Of a DNA stretch of 64,000 bases, positions 1 to 9,942 are shown piece after piece; positions within the stretch are counted from its first letter, which is position 1; every line of letters starts with the position of its first letter. Source of the DNA: Snodgrassella alvi. GTDB lineage: Bacteria > Pseudomonadota > Gammaproteobacteria > Burkholderiales > Neisseriaceae. The stretch lies in contig NZ_MEIO01000062.1 of NCBI RefSeq assembly GCF_002777745.1, forward strand, positions 80,668 through 144,667, written 5' to 3'. A program made the translations under genes and the position numbers. The notes under the pieces were generated by a model. The model made no database searches, was not told the DNA's origin, and saw only the letters and a list, made by a program, of their open reading frames with translations.

Positions 1-3000
1 GTTCGAGAAAGAAATTTTGGAGTGTGGAAATTATGGGAAGAACTATGTACACAATATCCAAATTATGAATTTAAACATTCACATGGATTAGGTGTATTAT
101 TTGTTGGTAATGCAAGTAAGGTAATTTTAACTGAAAAATTAAAAACTGAAAATGCAAATTCTGATGCTTTAGTCGCAAGGTTATTTGCTCGTCTGGGTGA
201 ATTAGTATACTTAAAAACAGAATTAAATTGTAATGATAATCTTTCACAAAATAAATTAAATGTAAATATTGATCAAGAATTTGATTGTATTAAAAAATTT
301 ATTGAAAATAAGCAGAATGAAATCATTGATCATAATAATCAATTTGTGAAAATGATAACAGATCGTCTTTCTTATGCTATTGAAAAAAATGAGATCATAG
401 AGTCAAAACTAGATATACAGAAACAACTGATTAAAACAATAACAGAACGTATTGATTACAATGATGAAAAAAATGATATCATTCATTCAAATCTTCTAAA
501 AATGCAACAACAAATTTTAAAGCAATTTGTTGAACGTCCTTCAATATGGGATATTCAACCATTACGGTTTTTTTCTTTAATGCTAAAAGGACGCAAAAAA
601 GAAGCAATAAAACCATTTAAGAAGGCTATACGTGGCATACTAAGGATGCTTTATTATCAATTTCCTAAACGATGGCAACCAGCTTTGCTGGATTGGGCAA
701 TTAAAGTCCACCCAAGTTGGTTTAAAAATCATCCAAGAGTTTTATTGAATAAACAAGATAAAAATTATTTGACATATGAAAATAATTGCCTGTTATTAGA
801 TATAACCCAGCAGAGTGGTAATTTAAAATCACAGCCTGGATCTATTGGAATACATTGCCACATATTTTATAGTGATTTGATTAATGAATTTGTTATTCAG
901 TTATCAAAAATACCTTTTAAATTTGATTTATTTATATCAGTACCAAATGAAGACACACTAAAAAAATGTCAGCAAAAATTTAAAAAAATAAAAAATATTA
1001 AACAGACTGTAATTAAGATTGTGTCAAATCGAGGGCGTGATATTGCGCCTATGTTTGTAGAATTTGGACATGAGCTAAGGAAATATGATTACATTGCACA
1101 TTTTCAAAGTAAAAAATCTAAGTATAATAATGGGGCTACAAATGGTTGGAGAGAATATTTATTCAATACTTTATTAGGATCATCATTAAATATTAAACGA
1201 ATATTTACTTTATTTGCAGAAGATAAAAAATTAGGAATAATTTACCCACAAATGTTTTATCGTTTACCATCTGCTGCTTTTACATGGTTAGCTAATAGAT
1301 CACAAGGTCAACAATTATTAGACAGAATGAAATTGCCGATGATCGATGGATATTTTAATTTTCCAGCTGGTTCAATGTTTTGGGCAAAAACTGCTGCCAT
1401 ACAACCTTTATTTGATTTGAATCTTAAACATGAAGATTTTCCAGAAGAACAAGGGCAAACTGATGGAACTTTAGCCCACGCTCTTGAAAGATTACTTGGG
1501 ATAGTACCATTACAAATTGGATACAAATCAATTATTATTAAAGATTTAGAGCATTTATCTTGGTCAACATATCGTTTTGATGAGCAATATCTTAATCGGA
1601 CAGTAGATTTTTATAAACCTATGTTTGATAATAAAGAAATTAAAATTATCGCTTTTGATATTTTTGATACATTACTAGTCAGACCTTTATTGAATCCTGA
1701 GCATACTAAAAAAATAGTCACTATGTCTCTTGATGATGAGAGTAAGCATGCTTTTAAAAAATATCGATCAATTGCAGAAGTTCAGGCCAGAAATAAAAAG
1801 GGAAAAGATGTATCAATAAATGAAATATATAAACAATTTGGAATTTTATCATCTTTATCTGAAGATAAAATTAAAAAAATTCAAAAGATAGAAGAAAAAA
1901 CTGAATTCTCTTCAGTAATTGCTAGAAATGACGTTGTTGAAATGATGGAATTTGCTAAATACCTTGGAAAAAAGGTTATTTTAATTAGCGATATGTTTTT
2001 ATCAAGACCTATTATTGAAAAAATGCTTTTCCAGAATGATATTAATAAATGGGATGAGCTATATTTGTCTTCGGAAATCGGGCTACGTAAAGATAATGGA
2101 AAGCTTTATGAGTACATGCTGGATAAAGAAAATGCAAATGGTACAGAAGTAATCATGGTAGGTGATAACGAGCGTTCAGATTTGCAATTGCCCGCAGATA
2201 ACTTTGGCATAAAATGTCTTCATTTACTTCGAGCTTGTGATTTGGCTTATAATTTACCTGAATATTCAAAGATTTTAGACCATGAACTGATAAAAAGTGA
2301 TATTAATAACGAATTAACAGCTGGACTTTTAATAAGAAAAAATCTAAATAGTGTCTTTTCATTTAAAAATAAATCTGAAATATTGAAATTGTTTAGTTCA
2401 GATCCCTATAAGTTAGGCTACAATCTTGTAGGCCCTGTAGTAAGTGCTTTTTGCCAATGGTTAATTGAACAAGCTAAAGTAGATAAAATAGATAAATTGT
2501 ATTTTTTAGCTAGAGAAGGTAAATTTATCAAGCAAGTATATGATTTATGGAGTTCCATACAAACAGATAGTCCTGAAAGTAATTATTTGCAACTGTCTCG
2601 TCGGTGTGTAACAGTCCCAGATATCACTTTAACGGAAGATATTAGAGCTATTGCTGAAAAAAATTACTTTGGAAATGATATTCAAAATTATTTTACGGAG
2701 CGATTTGGCTTAAATTTAGATTCTGAAAAATGGGCAGAAATTTATCGTAAAAATTTATGGGTTAAGGATGAAAAATTAACCATAAAAAACAAAAATATTG
2801 AAAAAATACTACCTTTATTAGAATTTCTTCAAGCAGACATAATGCGTGAAGCCAAAACAGAGAAACAAGCATTAATGATATATTTGGAAGAAGTTGGTCT
2901 GCTTTCAAATAATAGCTGTGCTGTAGTTGATATAGGATATTCAGGAACTATACAAAGAGCATTAAATAAACTATTAAAAAAGCCAATTCATGGATATTAT

Positions 3001-3447
3001 TTTGCAACGATAGTGTCAAGTATAGAAGGCTTAGCAAACAATGTGAAAATAAAAGGCTGTTATGTCAATAATGGCAATGATTTATTTTGTGATTCGAAAA
3101 TTTATTCTCATAGTTTTGAGTTAGAAAAATTATTAAGTGCAAATGACTCTCAAATTATTAAATATGTAATTGATGAGAATAATAAATTAAATAAGATATT
3201 TAAGAGTTTATCAGACAGAGAACTTGCATCTCAATCAACACGTAATTTATTGCAAAAAGGAGCAATAGAGTTTGTGCAAGATGCAATTGGCATACGTAAA
3301 AATATGTATTTTGATTTTAACCCATCTTTGGTGATTGCTGATTCTTTATATAAGTATTTTAGTTTAACGTTGCAAACCAAAAAAAATAAAGTTTTGGAAG
3401 ATTTAATTCTGGATGATGATTATTGTGGCAGAGGTCTTGTCAGCTGA
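1..3447 (+). CDS. Large polysaccharide-biosynthesis protein (methyltransferase tail, RgpF domain, HAD domain), 5'-partial
   Basis: The frame is open to the first base of the window, so the true start lies upstream; a GTG at 22 is only an internal candidate. The first residues (VRERNFGVWKLWEEL, then HSHGLGVLFVG) look like the C-terminal end of a class I SAM-dependent methyltransferase module that precedes RgpF-type proteins in polysaccharide clusters. Residues ~70-170 are polar and charged and look like a coiled-coil linker. Residues ~280-520 match the rhamnan-synthesis F (RgpF) domain (GIHCHIFYSDL, NRGRDIAPM, PAGSMFW). From ~550 there is a HAD-like domain with FDIFDT (~552-557), ISDMF (~662) and GDN (~721), then a C-terminal region typical of these fusions. 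It probably modifies or assembles cell-surface glycan. It is very AT-rich, unlike the core genes, which suggests transfer. Sugar specificity cannot be told from sequence. Confidence 0.8.
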   Translation, partial: VRERNFGVWKLWEELCTQYPNYEFKHSHGLGVLFVGNASKVILTEKLKTENANSDALVARLFARLGELVYLKTELNCNDNLSQNKLNVNIDQEFDCIKKFIENKQNEIIDHNNQFVKMITDRLSYAIEKNEIIESKLDIQKQLIKTITERIDYNDEKNDIIHSNLLKMQQQILKQFVERPSIWDIQPLRFFSLMLKGRKKEAIKPFKKAIRGILRMLYYQFPKRWQPALLDWAIKVHPSWFKNHPRVLLNKQDKNYLTYENNCLLLDITQQSGNLKSQPGSIGIHCHIFYSDLINEFVIQLSKIPFKFDLFISVPNEDTLKKCQQKFKKIKNIKQTVIKIVSNRGRDIAPMFVEFGHELRKYDYIAHFQSKKSKYNNGATNGWREYLFNTLLGSSLNIKRIFTLFAEDKKLGIIYPQMFYRLPSAAFTWLANRSQGQQLLDRMKLPMIDGYFNFPAGSMFWAKTAAIQPLFDLNLKHEDFPEEQGQTDGTLAHALERLLGIVPLQIGYKSIIIKDLEHLSWSTYRFDEQYLNRTVDFYKPMFDNKEIKIIAFDIFDTLLVRPLLNPEHTKKIVTMSLDDESKHAFKKYRSIAEVQARNKKGKDVSINEIYKQFGILSSLSEDKIKKIQKIEEKTEFSSVIARNDVVEMMEFAKYLGKKVILISDMFLSRPIIEKMLFQNDINKWDELYLSSEIGLRKDNGKLYEYMLDKENANGTEVIMVGDNERSDLQLPADNFGIKCLHLLRACDLAYNLPEYSKILDHELIKSDINNELTAGLLIRKNLNSVFSFKNKSEILKLFSSDPYKLGYNLVGPVVSAFCQWLIEQAKVDKIDKLYFLAREGKFIKQVYDLWSSIQTDSPESNYLQLSRRCVTVPDITLTEDIRAIAEKNYFGNDIQNYFTERFGLNLDSEKWAEIYRKNLWVKDEKLTIKNKNIEKILPLLEFLQADIMREAKTEKQALMIYLEEVGLLSNNSCAVVDIGYSGTIQRALNKLLKKPIHGYYFATIVSSIEGLANNVKIKGCYVNNGNDLFCDSKIYSHSFELEKLLSANDSQIIKYVIDENNKLNKIFKSLSDRELASQSTRNLLQKGAIEFVQDAIGIRKNMYFDFNPSLVIADSLYKYFSLTLQTKKNKVLEDLILDDDYCGRGLVS

Positions 3448-3475
3448 TTTAATTATGGAAAATCATTAGATTAAT

Positions 3476-3506
3476 AAAAGGATTAAAATTTTTAATCCTT
3501 TTATTT
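3476..3506 (+). terminator. Rho-independent terminator of the RgpF-type gene
   Basis: A perfect 12-bp inverted repeat AAAAGGATTAAA/TTTAATCCTTTT (3476-3487 and 3491-3502) with a 3-nt loop runs into TATTT, 28 bp after the stop codon. The IS481 copy begins immediately after it. Confidence 0.75.
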
Positions 3507-4682
3507 GTAGTAGTCTTTATTTAATCTGACATTTAGTGTATTTTAAACCAATAGTGTAGTGTCAGTAATGAATCAATCTGCAAAAATAATTAAACCAAAA
3601 TTAGGGCTGTTACAACTCGCTAAACAGTTAGGTAATGTTCAGCAAGCCTGTAAAGTCTTGGGGTATAGTCGCGACAGCTATTATCGCTTTAAAAAACTCT
3701 AGGAACAGGGTGGAGAATTAACTCTTCAGAAAATAAGTCGCAAAAATCTATAGAGAAAAATCGCGTAGAGCCTCATATTGAGTAGGCTGTAGTGAATATG
3801 GCTTATGAATTTCCTGCTTATGAGCAACATCGGGTAACTAATCAGCTACGCTTGCAAGGAATAATAGTCTCTGACAGTGGTATACGTTCAATCTGGTTAC
3901 GCCACGATTTAGAATGCTTCAAAAAAGGCTGATCGCTCTGGAAATAAAAGTAGTTCAGGAAGGGCTGGTGTTAACAGATGGCTAGCTCTAGGCTTTAGAG
4001 AAAGCGAAAGCAGCGCAGGAGGCACAAGGTGAAATTGAGCCTCGGCATCCTGGTTACTAGTGTGCACAAGATACATATTATGTTGGTCATATCAAAGGGA
4101 TTGGGAAAATATACCAACAAACGTTTATTGATACATATTCAAGACTGGCGTTAACTAAAGTATATACAGAGAAAAATAGTTTAGTTGCTGCGGAAATGTT
4201 CAATGATAAAGTGATACTATTTTTTGATAATGAGCAGGTAGTGTTTTTACGAATTCTGACGGATAGAGGAAGTGAATATAACGGTCATAAAGAGCGTCAT
4301 GTCTACAATCTATATCTGAATTTGGAGGATATAGAGCATAAGAAAACAAAAGCCTACAGTCCGCAAACGAATGGTATGAGCGGTTCCATAAGAAGACGAT
4401 GAAGGCCGAATGTTATGAAATTATGTTTAGACGTAAAATACATACAGAACAGACAGAGATACGACAAGATATTGAGTTTTGGCTAGAGTTTTACAATCGA
4501 GAAAGAGCACATTCAGGGAAATGCTGTTATGGTAAGCCACCTTGGCAAACTTGAGTAGAGACAAAAGGGCTAGCTAAAGAAAAAGTAGCTAGAGAATTTA
4601 TTTTACTCATCAGACAGTCATTGTGTTAGAACGAATGCTGATGAGTAGATAGTTTATGTCAGATTAAGTTTGAGCTAGTACA
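3506..4682 (+). mobile_element. IS481-family insertion sequence, copy A (dead)
   Basis: The element starts TGTAGTAG and ends CTAGTACA, with imperfect terminal inverted repeats that share TTAATCTGACAT (inner part of the left end near 3521, complement near 4656). It encloses one degraded transposase reading frame. Copy B at 8780-9939 is highly similar over its whole length and lies in the same orientation. I see no convincing target-site duplication (TTTATT on the left against TTTTAT on the right). Confidence 0.8.
3568..4629 (+). pseudogene. IS481-family transposase pseudogene, copy A
   Basis: The frame begins MNQSAKIIKPKLGLLQLAKQ with a helix-turn-helix region (VQQACKVLGYSRDSYYRFKK) typical of IS481 transposases. 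A TAG follows KKL, a one-base deletion shifts frame in an A-run near 3747, another TAG lies near 3784, and more stops occur before the integrase core. In the core, LTDRGSEY (second Asp of the DDE triad) and KTKAYSPQTNG can still be read, but the segment with the catalytic Glu has lost bases (reads NGMSGS instead of NGICERF). The product cannot be functional. Confidence 0.8.
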
Positions 4683-4763
4683 TTTTATGAAATATGTGGG
4701 TGTGCAAAACTAAATTCCCAAATAAAAGTTATAATTTAATTATTTAGAAACTTAATTACGCAA

Positions 4764-5351
4764 TTAGCATATATGGTTAATAATATTAATGTTTTTTTGG
4801 AATTCTTTAAAATTTGGTGCCTGATTATCTTTTTCTGTCTGATGTACAATTATACTATCATCTAATGGCCAGTCTATGAGTAAATCTGGATCATTCCATA
4901 ATAAACTACGTTCACATTCTTTGGAGTAGTAGTTTGTTGTTTTATATAGAAACTGAGTATTATCTTCCAAAGCAATAAACCCATGTGCGAATCCTGCAGG
5001 AATCCAAAACTGTCGATGATTCTTTTCTGACAATTCGACTCCTACCCACTGACCAAATGTTGGTGAAGCTGCTCGTATATCTACAGCAACATCCCAGGCT
5101 CTACCACTAACTACACGTACCAGTTTACCTTGTGCAAATGGATTAAGCTGATAATGTAATCCTCGGATTACACCACGATGCGAAATTGAGTGATTATCCT
5201 GTACAAAATTTACAACAGGTTGATTATGTGCGGTAAGAATGGAATTAAATGTTCTTTGGTTAAAGCTTTCCATAAACCAGCCACGATTATCTGCAAAAAT
5301 TTTCGGTTCTAAAATAAGCAGGTCTTTTATCTTCGTCTCAATAACATTCAT
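4764..5351 (-). CDS. rfbC: dTDP-4-dehydrorhamnose 3,5-epimerase
   Basis: This 195-residue cupin-fold enzyme epimerises C3 and C5 of dTDP-4-keto-6-deoxyglucose in dTDP-L-rhamnose-type sugar synthesis. Visible family features are the DNRGWFMESF segment (~21-30), RGLHYQ with the catalytic His at ~66, WDVAVDIR (~86-93), IPAGFAHGF (~117-125) and the aromatic LYKTTNYY (~135-142) with the likely catalytic Tyr. Length is normal for the family. It is the last gene of rfbB-rfbA-rfbC, separated from rfbA by only 2 bp, so translational coupling is likely. No rfbD (rmlD reductase) is present here, so either it lies elsewhere or the pathway ends in another dTDP-sugar. Confidence 0.95.
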   Translation of the reverse strand: MNVIETKIKDLLILEPKIFADNRGWFMESFNQRTFNSILTAHNQPVVNFVQDNHSISHRGVIRGLHYQLNPFAQGKLVRVVSGRAWDVAVDIRAASPTFGQWVGVELSEKNHRQFWIPAGFAHGFIALEDNTQFLYKTTNYYSKECERSLLWNDPDLLIDWPLDDSIIVHQTEKDNQAPNFKEFQKNINIINHIC

Positions 5352-5353
5352 AT

Positions 5354-6244
5354 TTATGCTTTCTTGGAAAACTCATTGTATATTTTTAATAAGTATTGGC
5401 CATAATTTGTTTTTTGAAAAAGTTTGCCTCGTGTAAATAATTGATCTAAGTTGATCCAGCGATTATTAAAAGCAATTTCCTCAAGTGAAGCTATTTTTAG
5501 CCCCTGTCTTTTTTCAATTGTTTGGACAAAAGAGCTGGCTTCAATCAGGGAGTCATGGGTACCAGTATCCAGCCATGCAAAGCCACGTCCTAGTATTTCA
5601 ACATCCAGCAGTTTTTCTTTCAAGTAGACATTATTAACATCAGTAATTTCTAGTTCTCCTCTTGCAGATGGAGAAATATTTTTTGCTATCTCAATGACAT
5701 CATTATCATAAAAGTAGAGTCCTGTTACAGCATAGTTTGATTTTGCTTTAACTGGTTTTTCTTCTATAGATAATGCCTTTCCAGTTGTATCAAATTCAAC
5801 AACGCCAAAACGTTCTGGATCGTTAACATAATATCCGAATACTGTAGCACCTTTTTCTTGTTTTGCTGCATGTTGTAATTGTATGCCGAAACTTTGCCCA
5901 TAAAAAATATTATCACCTAGAATAAGCGTCACATTATCCTGACCAATAAATTCTTCTCCCAATATAAAAGCTTGTGCCAACCCATCTGGGGATGGTTGTA
6001 TTTTGTAGACTAATTCAATCCCAAGATGGCTACCATCACCTAATAGTTTTTTGAAATTAGGTAAATCCTCCGGTGTAGAAATAATCATGATTTCTCTAAT
6101 TCCTGCTAGCATAAGCACAGAAAGAGGATAGTAAATCATTGGTTTATCATATATCGGTAAAAGCTGTTTAGACACTCCCATCGTGATTGGATAAAGCCGA
6201 GTTCCAGAACCTCCTGCTAGAATAATGCCTTTTCGTTTAGTCAT
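5354..6244 (-). CDS. rfbA: Glucose-1-phosphate thymidylyltransferase
   Basis: A 296-residue nucleotidyltransferase that joins dTTP and glucose-1-phosphate to make dTDP-glucose, the first step of dTDP-sugar synthesis in the cytosol. The N-terminal [14 protein letters not shown] nucleotide-binding loop (~5-18), [26 protein letters not shown] and [12 protein letters not shown] are family signatures. Length is normal and the frame is intact. It lies between rfbB (76-bp gap) and rfbC (2-bp gap) on the same strand and is surely co-transcribed with rfbC. Confidence 0.96.
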   Translation of the reverse strand: MTKRKGIILAGGSGTRLYPITMGVSKQLLPIYDKPMIYYPLSVLMLAGIREIMIISTPEDLPNFKKLLGDGSHLGIELVYKIQPSPDGLAQAFILGEEFIGQDNVTLILGDNIFYGQSFGIQLQHAAKQEKGATVFGYYVNDPERFGVVEFDTTGKALSIEEKPVKAKSNYAVTGLYFYDNDVIEIAKNISPSARGELEITDVNNVYLKEKLLDVEILGRGFAWLDTGTHDSLIEASSFVQTIEKRQGLKIASLEEIAFNNRWINLDQLFTRGKLFQKTNYGQYLLKIYNEFSKKA

Positions 6245-6306
6245 TCTATTTGTTCCTTACAATAAATTTTATTCAGATTAGCTTTTAGATTGTTTTGCTG
6301 TTTGCT

Positions 6307-6324
6307 ATGATGATCTTTCATCAT
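6307..6324 (-). other. Small hairpin between rfbB and rfbA
   Basis: ATGATGA/TCATCAT is a perfect 7-bp inverted repeat with a 4-nt loop covering the rfbB stop region. No T-run follows on the minus strand, so it is more likely an mRNA-stability or processing hairpin than a terminator. Confidence 0.35.
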
Positions 6325-7391
6325 GATTGATATTGCTTTTGAATCCATTTCTGATATTCCCCAGTCAAAATGCGATTTACCCATTCCTGATTGTTTAAAT
6401 ACCAAAGAACGGTTTTGCGTAAGCCTGATTGAAAACTTTCTTGTGGTACCCAGTTTAAATCCCGTTTGATTTTTGTGGCATCAATAGCATAACGGACATC
6501 ATGTCCCGGCCGGTCTGGAATAAATGTGATTAACTCTTTGTAAGACGTTATCCCAAATGTTTTATTGGGAACTAGCTCATCTAAAAGGCTACATATATCT
6601 TTCACAACATCAATGTTTTTTTGTTCATTGTGTCCCCCGATATTATAAGTTTCTCCTGCTTTTGCTTTTGTCACTACTACATATAAAGCACGTGCATGAT
6701 CTTCAACGTATAACCAGTCACGGATTTGCTCTCCATTCCCGTATACCGGAAGTTTTTTTCCTTGCATAGCATTAAGAATTGTTAATGGGATTAATTTTTC
6801 TGGAAAATGATAAGGTCCATAATTATTCGAACAATTAGTGATGATAACAGGTAGCCCATAAGTTCGGTACCAAGCTCGAACTAAATGATCAGAGCTTGCT
6901 TTACTGGCTGAGTAAGGAGAGCTTGGTGCGTATGGTGTGACCTCAGTAAATAATTCTGTTGCTGAGTTATTTAAGTCGCCATACACTTCATCGGTTGAAA
7001 TATGATGGAAGCGAAATAAACTCTGTTTTTCTTTTGATAAGCTATTCCAGTAATGACGGCTAGCTTCCAGCAATTGAAAAGTTCCCACAATATTGGTCTG
7101 GATAAACTCGGCAGAGCTGGAAATTGAACGATCAACATGCGATTCCGCAGCCAGATGCATTACTGCATCTGGCTGAAAGTTATTAAACAACTGTATTAAA
7201 TGATTTTTATCGCAGATGTCAGCTTGGCAAAAGTGATAACGTGGATTATTTGCTACAGCTGCTAAGGACTCAAGATTACCGGCATAGGTTAATTTGTCAA
7301 CATTTAGAATATTATGCTTAGTTTCATTGATTAGATATCTGATAACGGCAGAACCAATAAATCCTGCTCCTCCAGTAATAAGGATATTCAT
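6321..7391 (-). CDS. rfbB: dTDP-glucose 4,6-dehydratase
   Basis: This 356-residue short-chain dehydrogenase/reductase converts dTDP-glucose to dTDP-4-keto-6-deoxyglucose with bound NAD. The Rossmann GGAGFIGS (7-14), the catalytic Thr-Asp-Glu (STDEVYGD, 133-135) and the YSASK pair (Tyr160, Lys164) are all present. Full length for the family. It is the promoter-proximal gene of rfbB-A-C. The set rfbBAC without rfbD recalls meningococcal capsule region D, where the same three genes occur without rmlD. Confidence 0.96.
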   Translation of the reverse strand: MNILITGGAGFIGSAVIRYLINETKHNILNVDKLTYAGNLESLAAVANNPRYHFCQADICDKNHLIQLFNNFQPDAVMHLAAESHVDRSISSSAEFIQTNIVGTFQLLEASRHYWNSLSKEKQSLFRFHHISTDEVYGDLNNSATELFTEVTPYAPSSPYSASKASSDHLVRAWYRTYGLPVIITNCSNNYGPYHFPEKLIPLTILNAMQGKKLPVYGNGEQIRDWLYVEDHARALYVVVTKAKAGETYNIGGHNEQKNIDVVKDICSLLDELVPNKTFGITSYKELITFIPDRPGHDVRYAIDATKIKRDLNWVPQESFQSGLRKTVLWYLNNQEWVNRILTGEYQKWIQKQYQS

Positions 7392-7674
7392 AAAATTGCA
7401 TTCAGAAATTGGAAAACATAGTATTTTATATTATAAAATTTGTTTTTTTATAAAAATTTTTAAACGAAATATAAGAAAGTATAGTCTGTTTTTATATGCA
7501 AATTAATGTTAAAATAATTATATTTTTATTCTATTTTATGTTAATAATTGATTATTTACAATTCTTGATTGGTCGTCTTTTATATAAATGTGTTGGTTAT
7601 CTAGCCTAGTTTAAATGTAGATTTATATTATATAATCGCTTTATGAATTCATTTAGGCAGACAAGGTATATTTG

Positions 7675-8721
7675 ATGAAAAAAACAATTATTTTGGGTAT
7701 GCCTAAGAGTCGTAATATTTACCAGCAGATTCAAAAAAATCTTGAATTCTATGGATTTGAGGTAATATATATTGATAATTATCCGGAATATATCAAGTAT
7801 TTTAAATATCAAAATTTGAAAGAGCGTTTATATACTGTGATGCAAAAGTTATTTTTTGGAAATTTTTCATATAAAGAAGAGTTAAAAGAAAAATTATTAT
7901 TGTCTAACTCACGAGCATTGCTAGCTGAAAAAAAATACGATTATGCTATTATTATTCGTCCTGATCTATATCCGGTGAAACTATTGCAGTTGCTGAAAGA
8001 GTTTACCAGAAAAAGATTTATTGCTTATCAGTGGGATGGTTTAGGACGTATGCCATGTACTAAGGAGACAATAAATTTATTTGATAAATTTTATATTTTT
8101 GATGCTTATGATTTAGTTGACAAGAACTATCAGGATTATGAGTTGACAGGAATAACTAATTTCTATTTTGATATGTATCAGCCAGAGCCAGTAAAGCACA
8201 CTGGGACAATAGCTTATTTCGTTGGTACACATGTTCCTGAGCGTGTTGCTGATATTGAATATTGTGCTGGTGAACTAGTAAAAAATGGTATTCAGTTAAA
8301 ATTTATTATTCCGACAAGTAATAGAAAAAAAATCAATCAATATCAGCATCCTCATTTAATTACTTTTGGAGAGGAAAATTCAATTAATTTTTCGGAAAAT
8401 ATTAAAATATTGAATGAAATAGATATTATTGTAGATTTTGTTAATCCTATGCACCATGGTTTATCTTTTAGAGTTTTTGAATCCTTGTATTATCAGAAAA
8501 AATTAATTACTAATAATGAGGCGATCTGTCAGTATGATTTTTATCATCCTGATAATATCCTTATTTGGCGTAAAGAAGATCTTTCTCAAAAAATTCAGAG
8601 TTTTTTAGTTAAACCCTATCAACCAATAGATAATCAGATTGTAAAAAAGTATGGATTTGGTAACTGGATAAAGAATATTCTAGACTTATCTCCATACGAA
8701 AAAATAAAATTGCCTCTTTAA
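7675..8721 (+). CDS. Putative LOS glycosyltransferase, paralogue 1 of 3
   Basis: 348 residues from the ATG at 7675, which has AAGG 8 bp upstream; a TTG one codon earlier is less likely. I do not recognise a named family. Two other genes in this window (11495-12487 and 15137-16180) are clear paralogues. All share an N-terminal TIIL-M motif, IRPDLYP-like (~94-100), YQWDGL (~118-123), a FDKFYIFD-type strand, ITNFYFDM, and a C-terminal block GLSFRVFESLYYQKKLITNN (~262-281) followed by YDFYHPDNILIW. The Glu-containing FE-LYYQKKLIT block resembles the donor-binding EX7E region of GT-B enzymes, so a GT-B-like transferase is inferred. No signal peptide or membrane span is seen. It is the last gene before IS481 copy B. 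Confidence 0.6.
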   Translation: MKKTIILGMPKSRNIYQQIQKNLEFYGFEVIYIDNYPEYIKYFKYQNLKERLYTVMQKLFFGNFSYKEELKEKLLLSNSRALLAEKKYDYAIIIRPDLYPVKLLQLLKEFTRKRFIAYQWDGLGRMPCTKETINLFDKFYIFDAYDLVDKNYQDYELTGITNFYFDMYQPEPVKHTGTIAYFVGTHVPERVADIEYCAGELVKNGIQLKFIIPTSNRKKINQYQHPHLITFGEENSINFSENIKILNEIDIIVDFVNPMHHGLSFRVFESLYYQKKLITNNEAICQYDFYHPDNILIWRKEDLSQKIQSFLVKPYQPIDNQIVKKYGFGNWIKNILDLSPYEKIKLPL

Positions 8722-8779
8722 GTTTAATTTTATGATTGTTCTGACTGAATTTAATGAATAAATAAGGTATTACCGAATC

Positions 8780-9939
8780 TGTAGTAATCTTTATTTAATC
8801 TGACATTTAGTATATTTTAAACCAACAATGGAGTGTCAGTAATGAATCAATCTGCAAAAATAATCAAACCAAAATTAGGTCTTTTAGAACTCACTAAACA
8901 GTTAGGTAACGTTCAGCAAGCCTGTAAAGTCCTGGGATATTAGTCGCGATAGCTATTATCGCTTCAAAAAACTCTATGAACAGAGCGGAGAATTAGCTCT
9001 TCAGGAAATAAGTTGCAAAAATCTATAGAGAAAAATCACGTAGAGCTTCATATTGAGCAGGTTGTAGTTGATATGGCTTATGAATTTCCAGTTTATGGGT
9101 AACATTGGGTAGCTAATCAGCTACGTCTGCAAGGAATAATGGTCTCTGGTAATAGTGTACGTTCAATCTGGTTACGCCATGATTTAGAAAGCTTCAAAAA
9201 AGGCTGATCGCTCTGGAAGCAAAAGTAGCTCAGGAAGGGCTGGTGTTAACCGAAAGCCAGCTACAGGCATTAGAGAAAGCGAAAACAGCGCGAGAGGCAC
9301 AGGGTGAAATTGAACTCCGGCATCCTGGTTACTTATGTGCACAAGATACATATTATGTTGGTCATATCAAAGGGATTGGGAAAATATACCAACAAACGTT
9401 TATTGATACATATTCAAGACTGGCGCTAGCTAAAGTATATACAGAGAAAAATAGTTTAGTTGCTGCGGAAATGCTCAATGATAAAGTGATACTATTTTTT
9501 GATAATGAGCAGGTAGTGCTTTTACGAATTCTGACGGATAGAGGAAGTGAATATAACGGTCATAAAGAGCGTCATGTCTACGATCTATATCTGAATTTGG
9601 AGGATATAGAGCATAAGAAAACAAAAGCCTACAGTCCGCAAACGAATGGTATATGTGAGAGGTTCCATAAGAAGACGATGAAGACCGAATGTTATGAAAT
9701 TATGTTTAGACGTAAAATATATACAGAACAGACAGAGATACAACAAGATATTGAGCTTTGGCTAGAGTTTTTCAATCGGGAAAGAGCACATTCAGGGAAA
9801 TGCTGTTATGGTAAGCTACTTTGGCAAACTTGGCTAAAGAAAAGCAGTTAGAGAATTTATTTTACTCATCAGACAGTGATTGTGTTAGAACGAAGGCCGA
9901 TGAGTAGGTAATTTATGTCAGATTAAGTTCGAGCTAGTA
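8780..9939 (+). mobile_element. IS481-family insertion sequence, copy B (dead)
   Basis: Same element as copy A: left end TGTAGTAA and inner TTAATCTGACAT, right end GTCAGATTAAGTTCGAGCTAGTA. The terminal CA of copy A is missing on the right, where an IS3-family element abuts directly, so the right tip may have been lost. It lies in the same orientation as copy A, 4.1 kb downstream, and the two bracket rfbCAB plus the GT paralogue. Confidence 0.8.
8842..9894 (+). pseudogene. IS481-family transposase pseudogene, copy B
   Basis: The helix-turn-helix part is readable from ATG 8842, but a one-base insertion (GGGATATTAG) gives a stop near 8941. The one-base deletion in the A-run near 9020 is shared with copy A. 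From 9243 to 9851 the frame is intact for 202 codons and contains the complete DDE core (FIDTYSRL, LTDRGSEY, NGICERFHKK). The C-terminus is rearranged after LLWQTWLKK. It is not translatable as a full transposase. Confidence 0.8.
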
Positions 9940-9942
9940 AAA

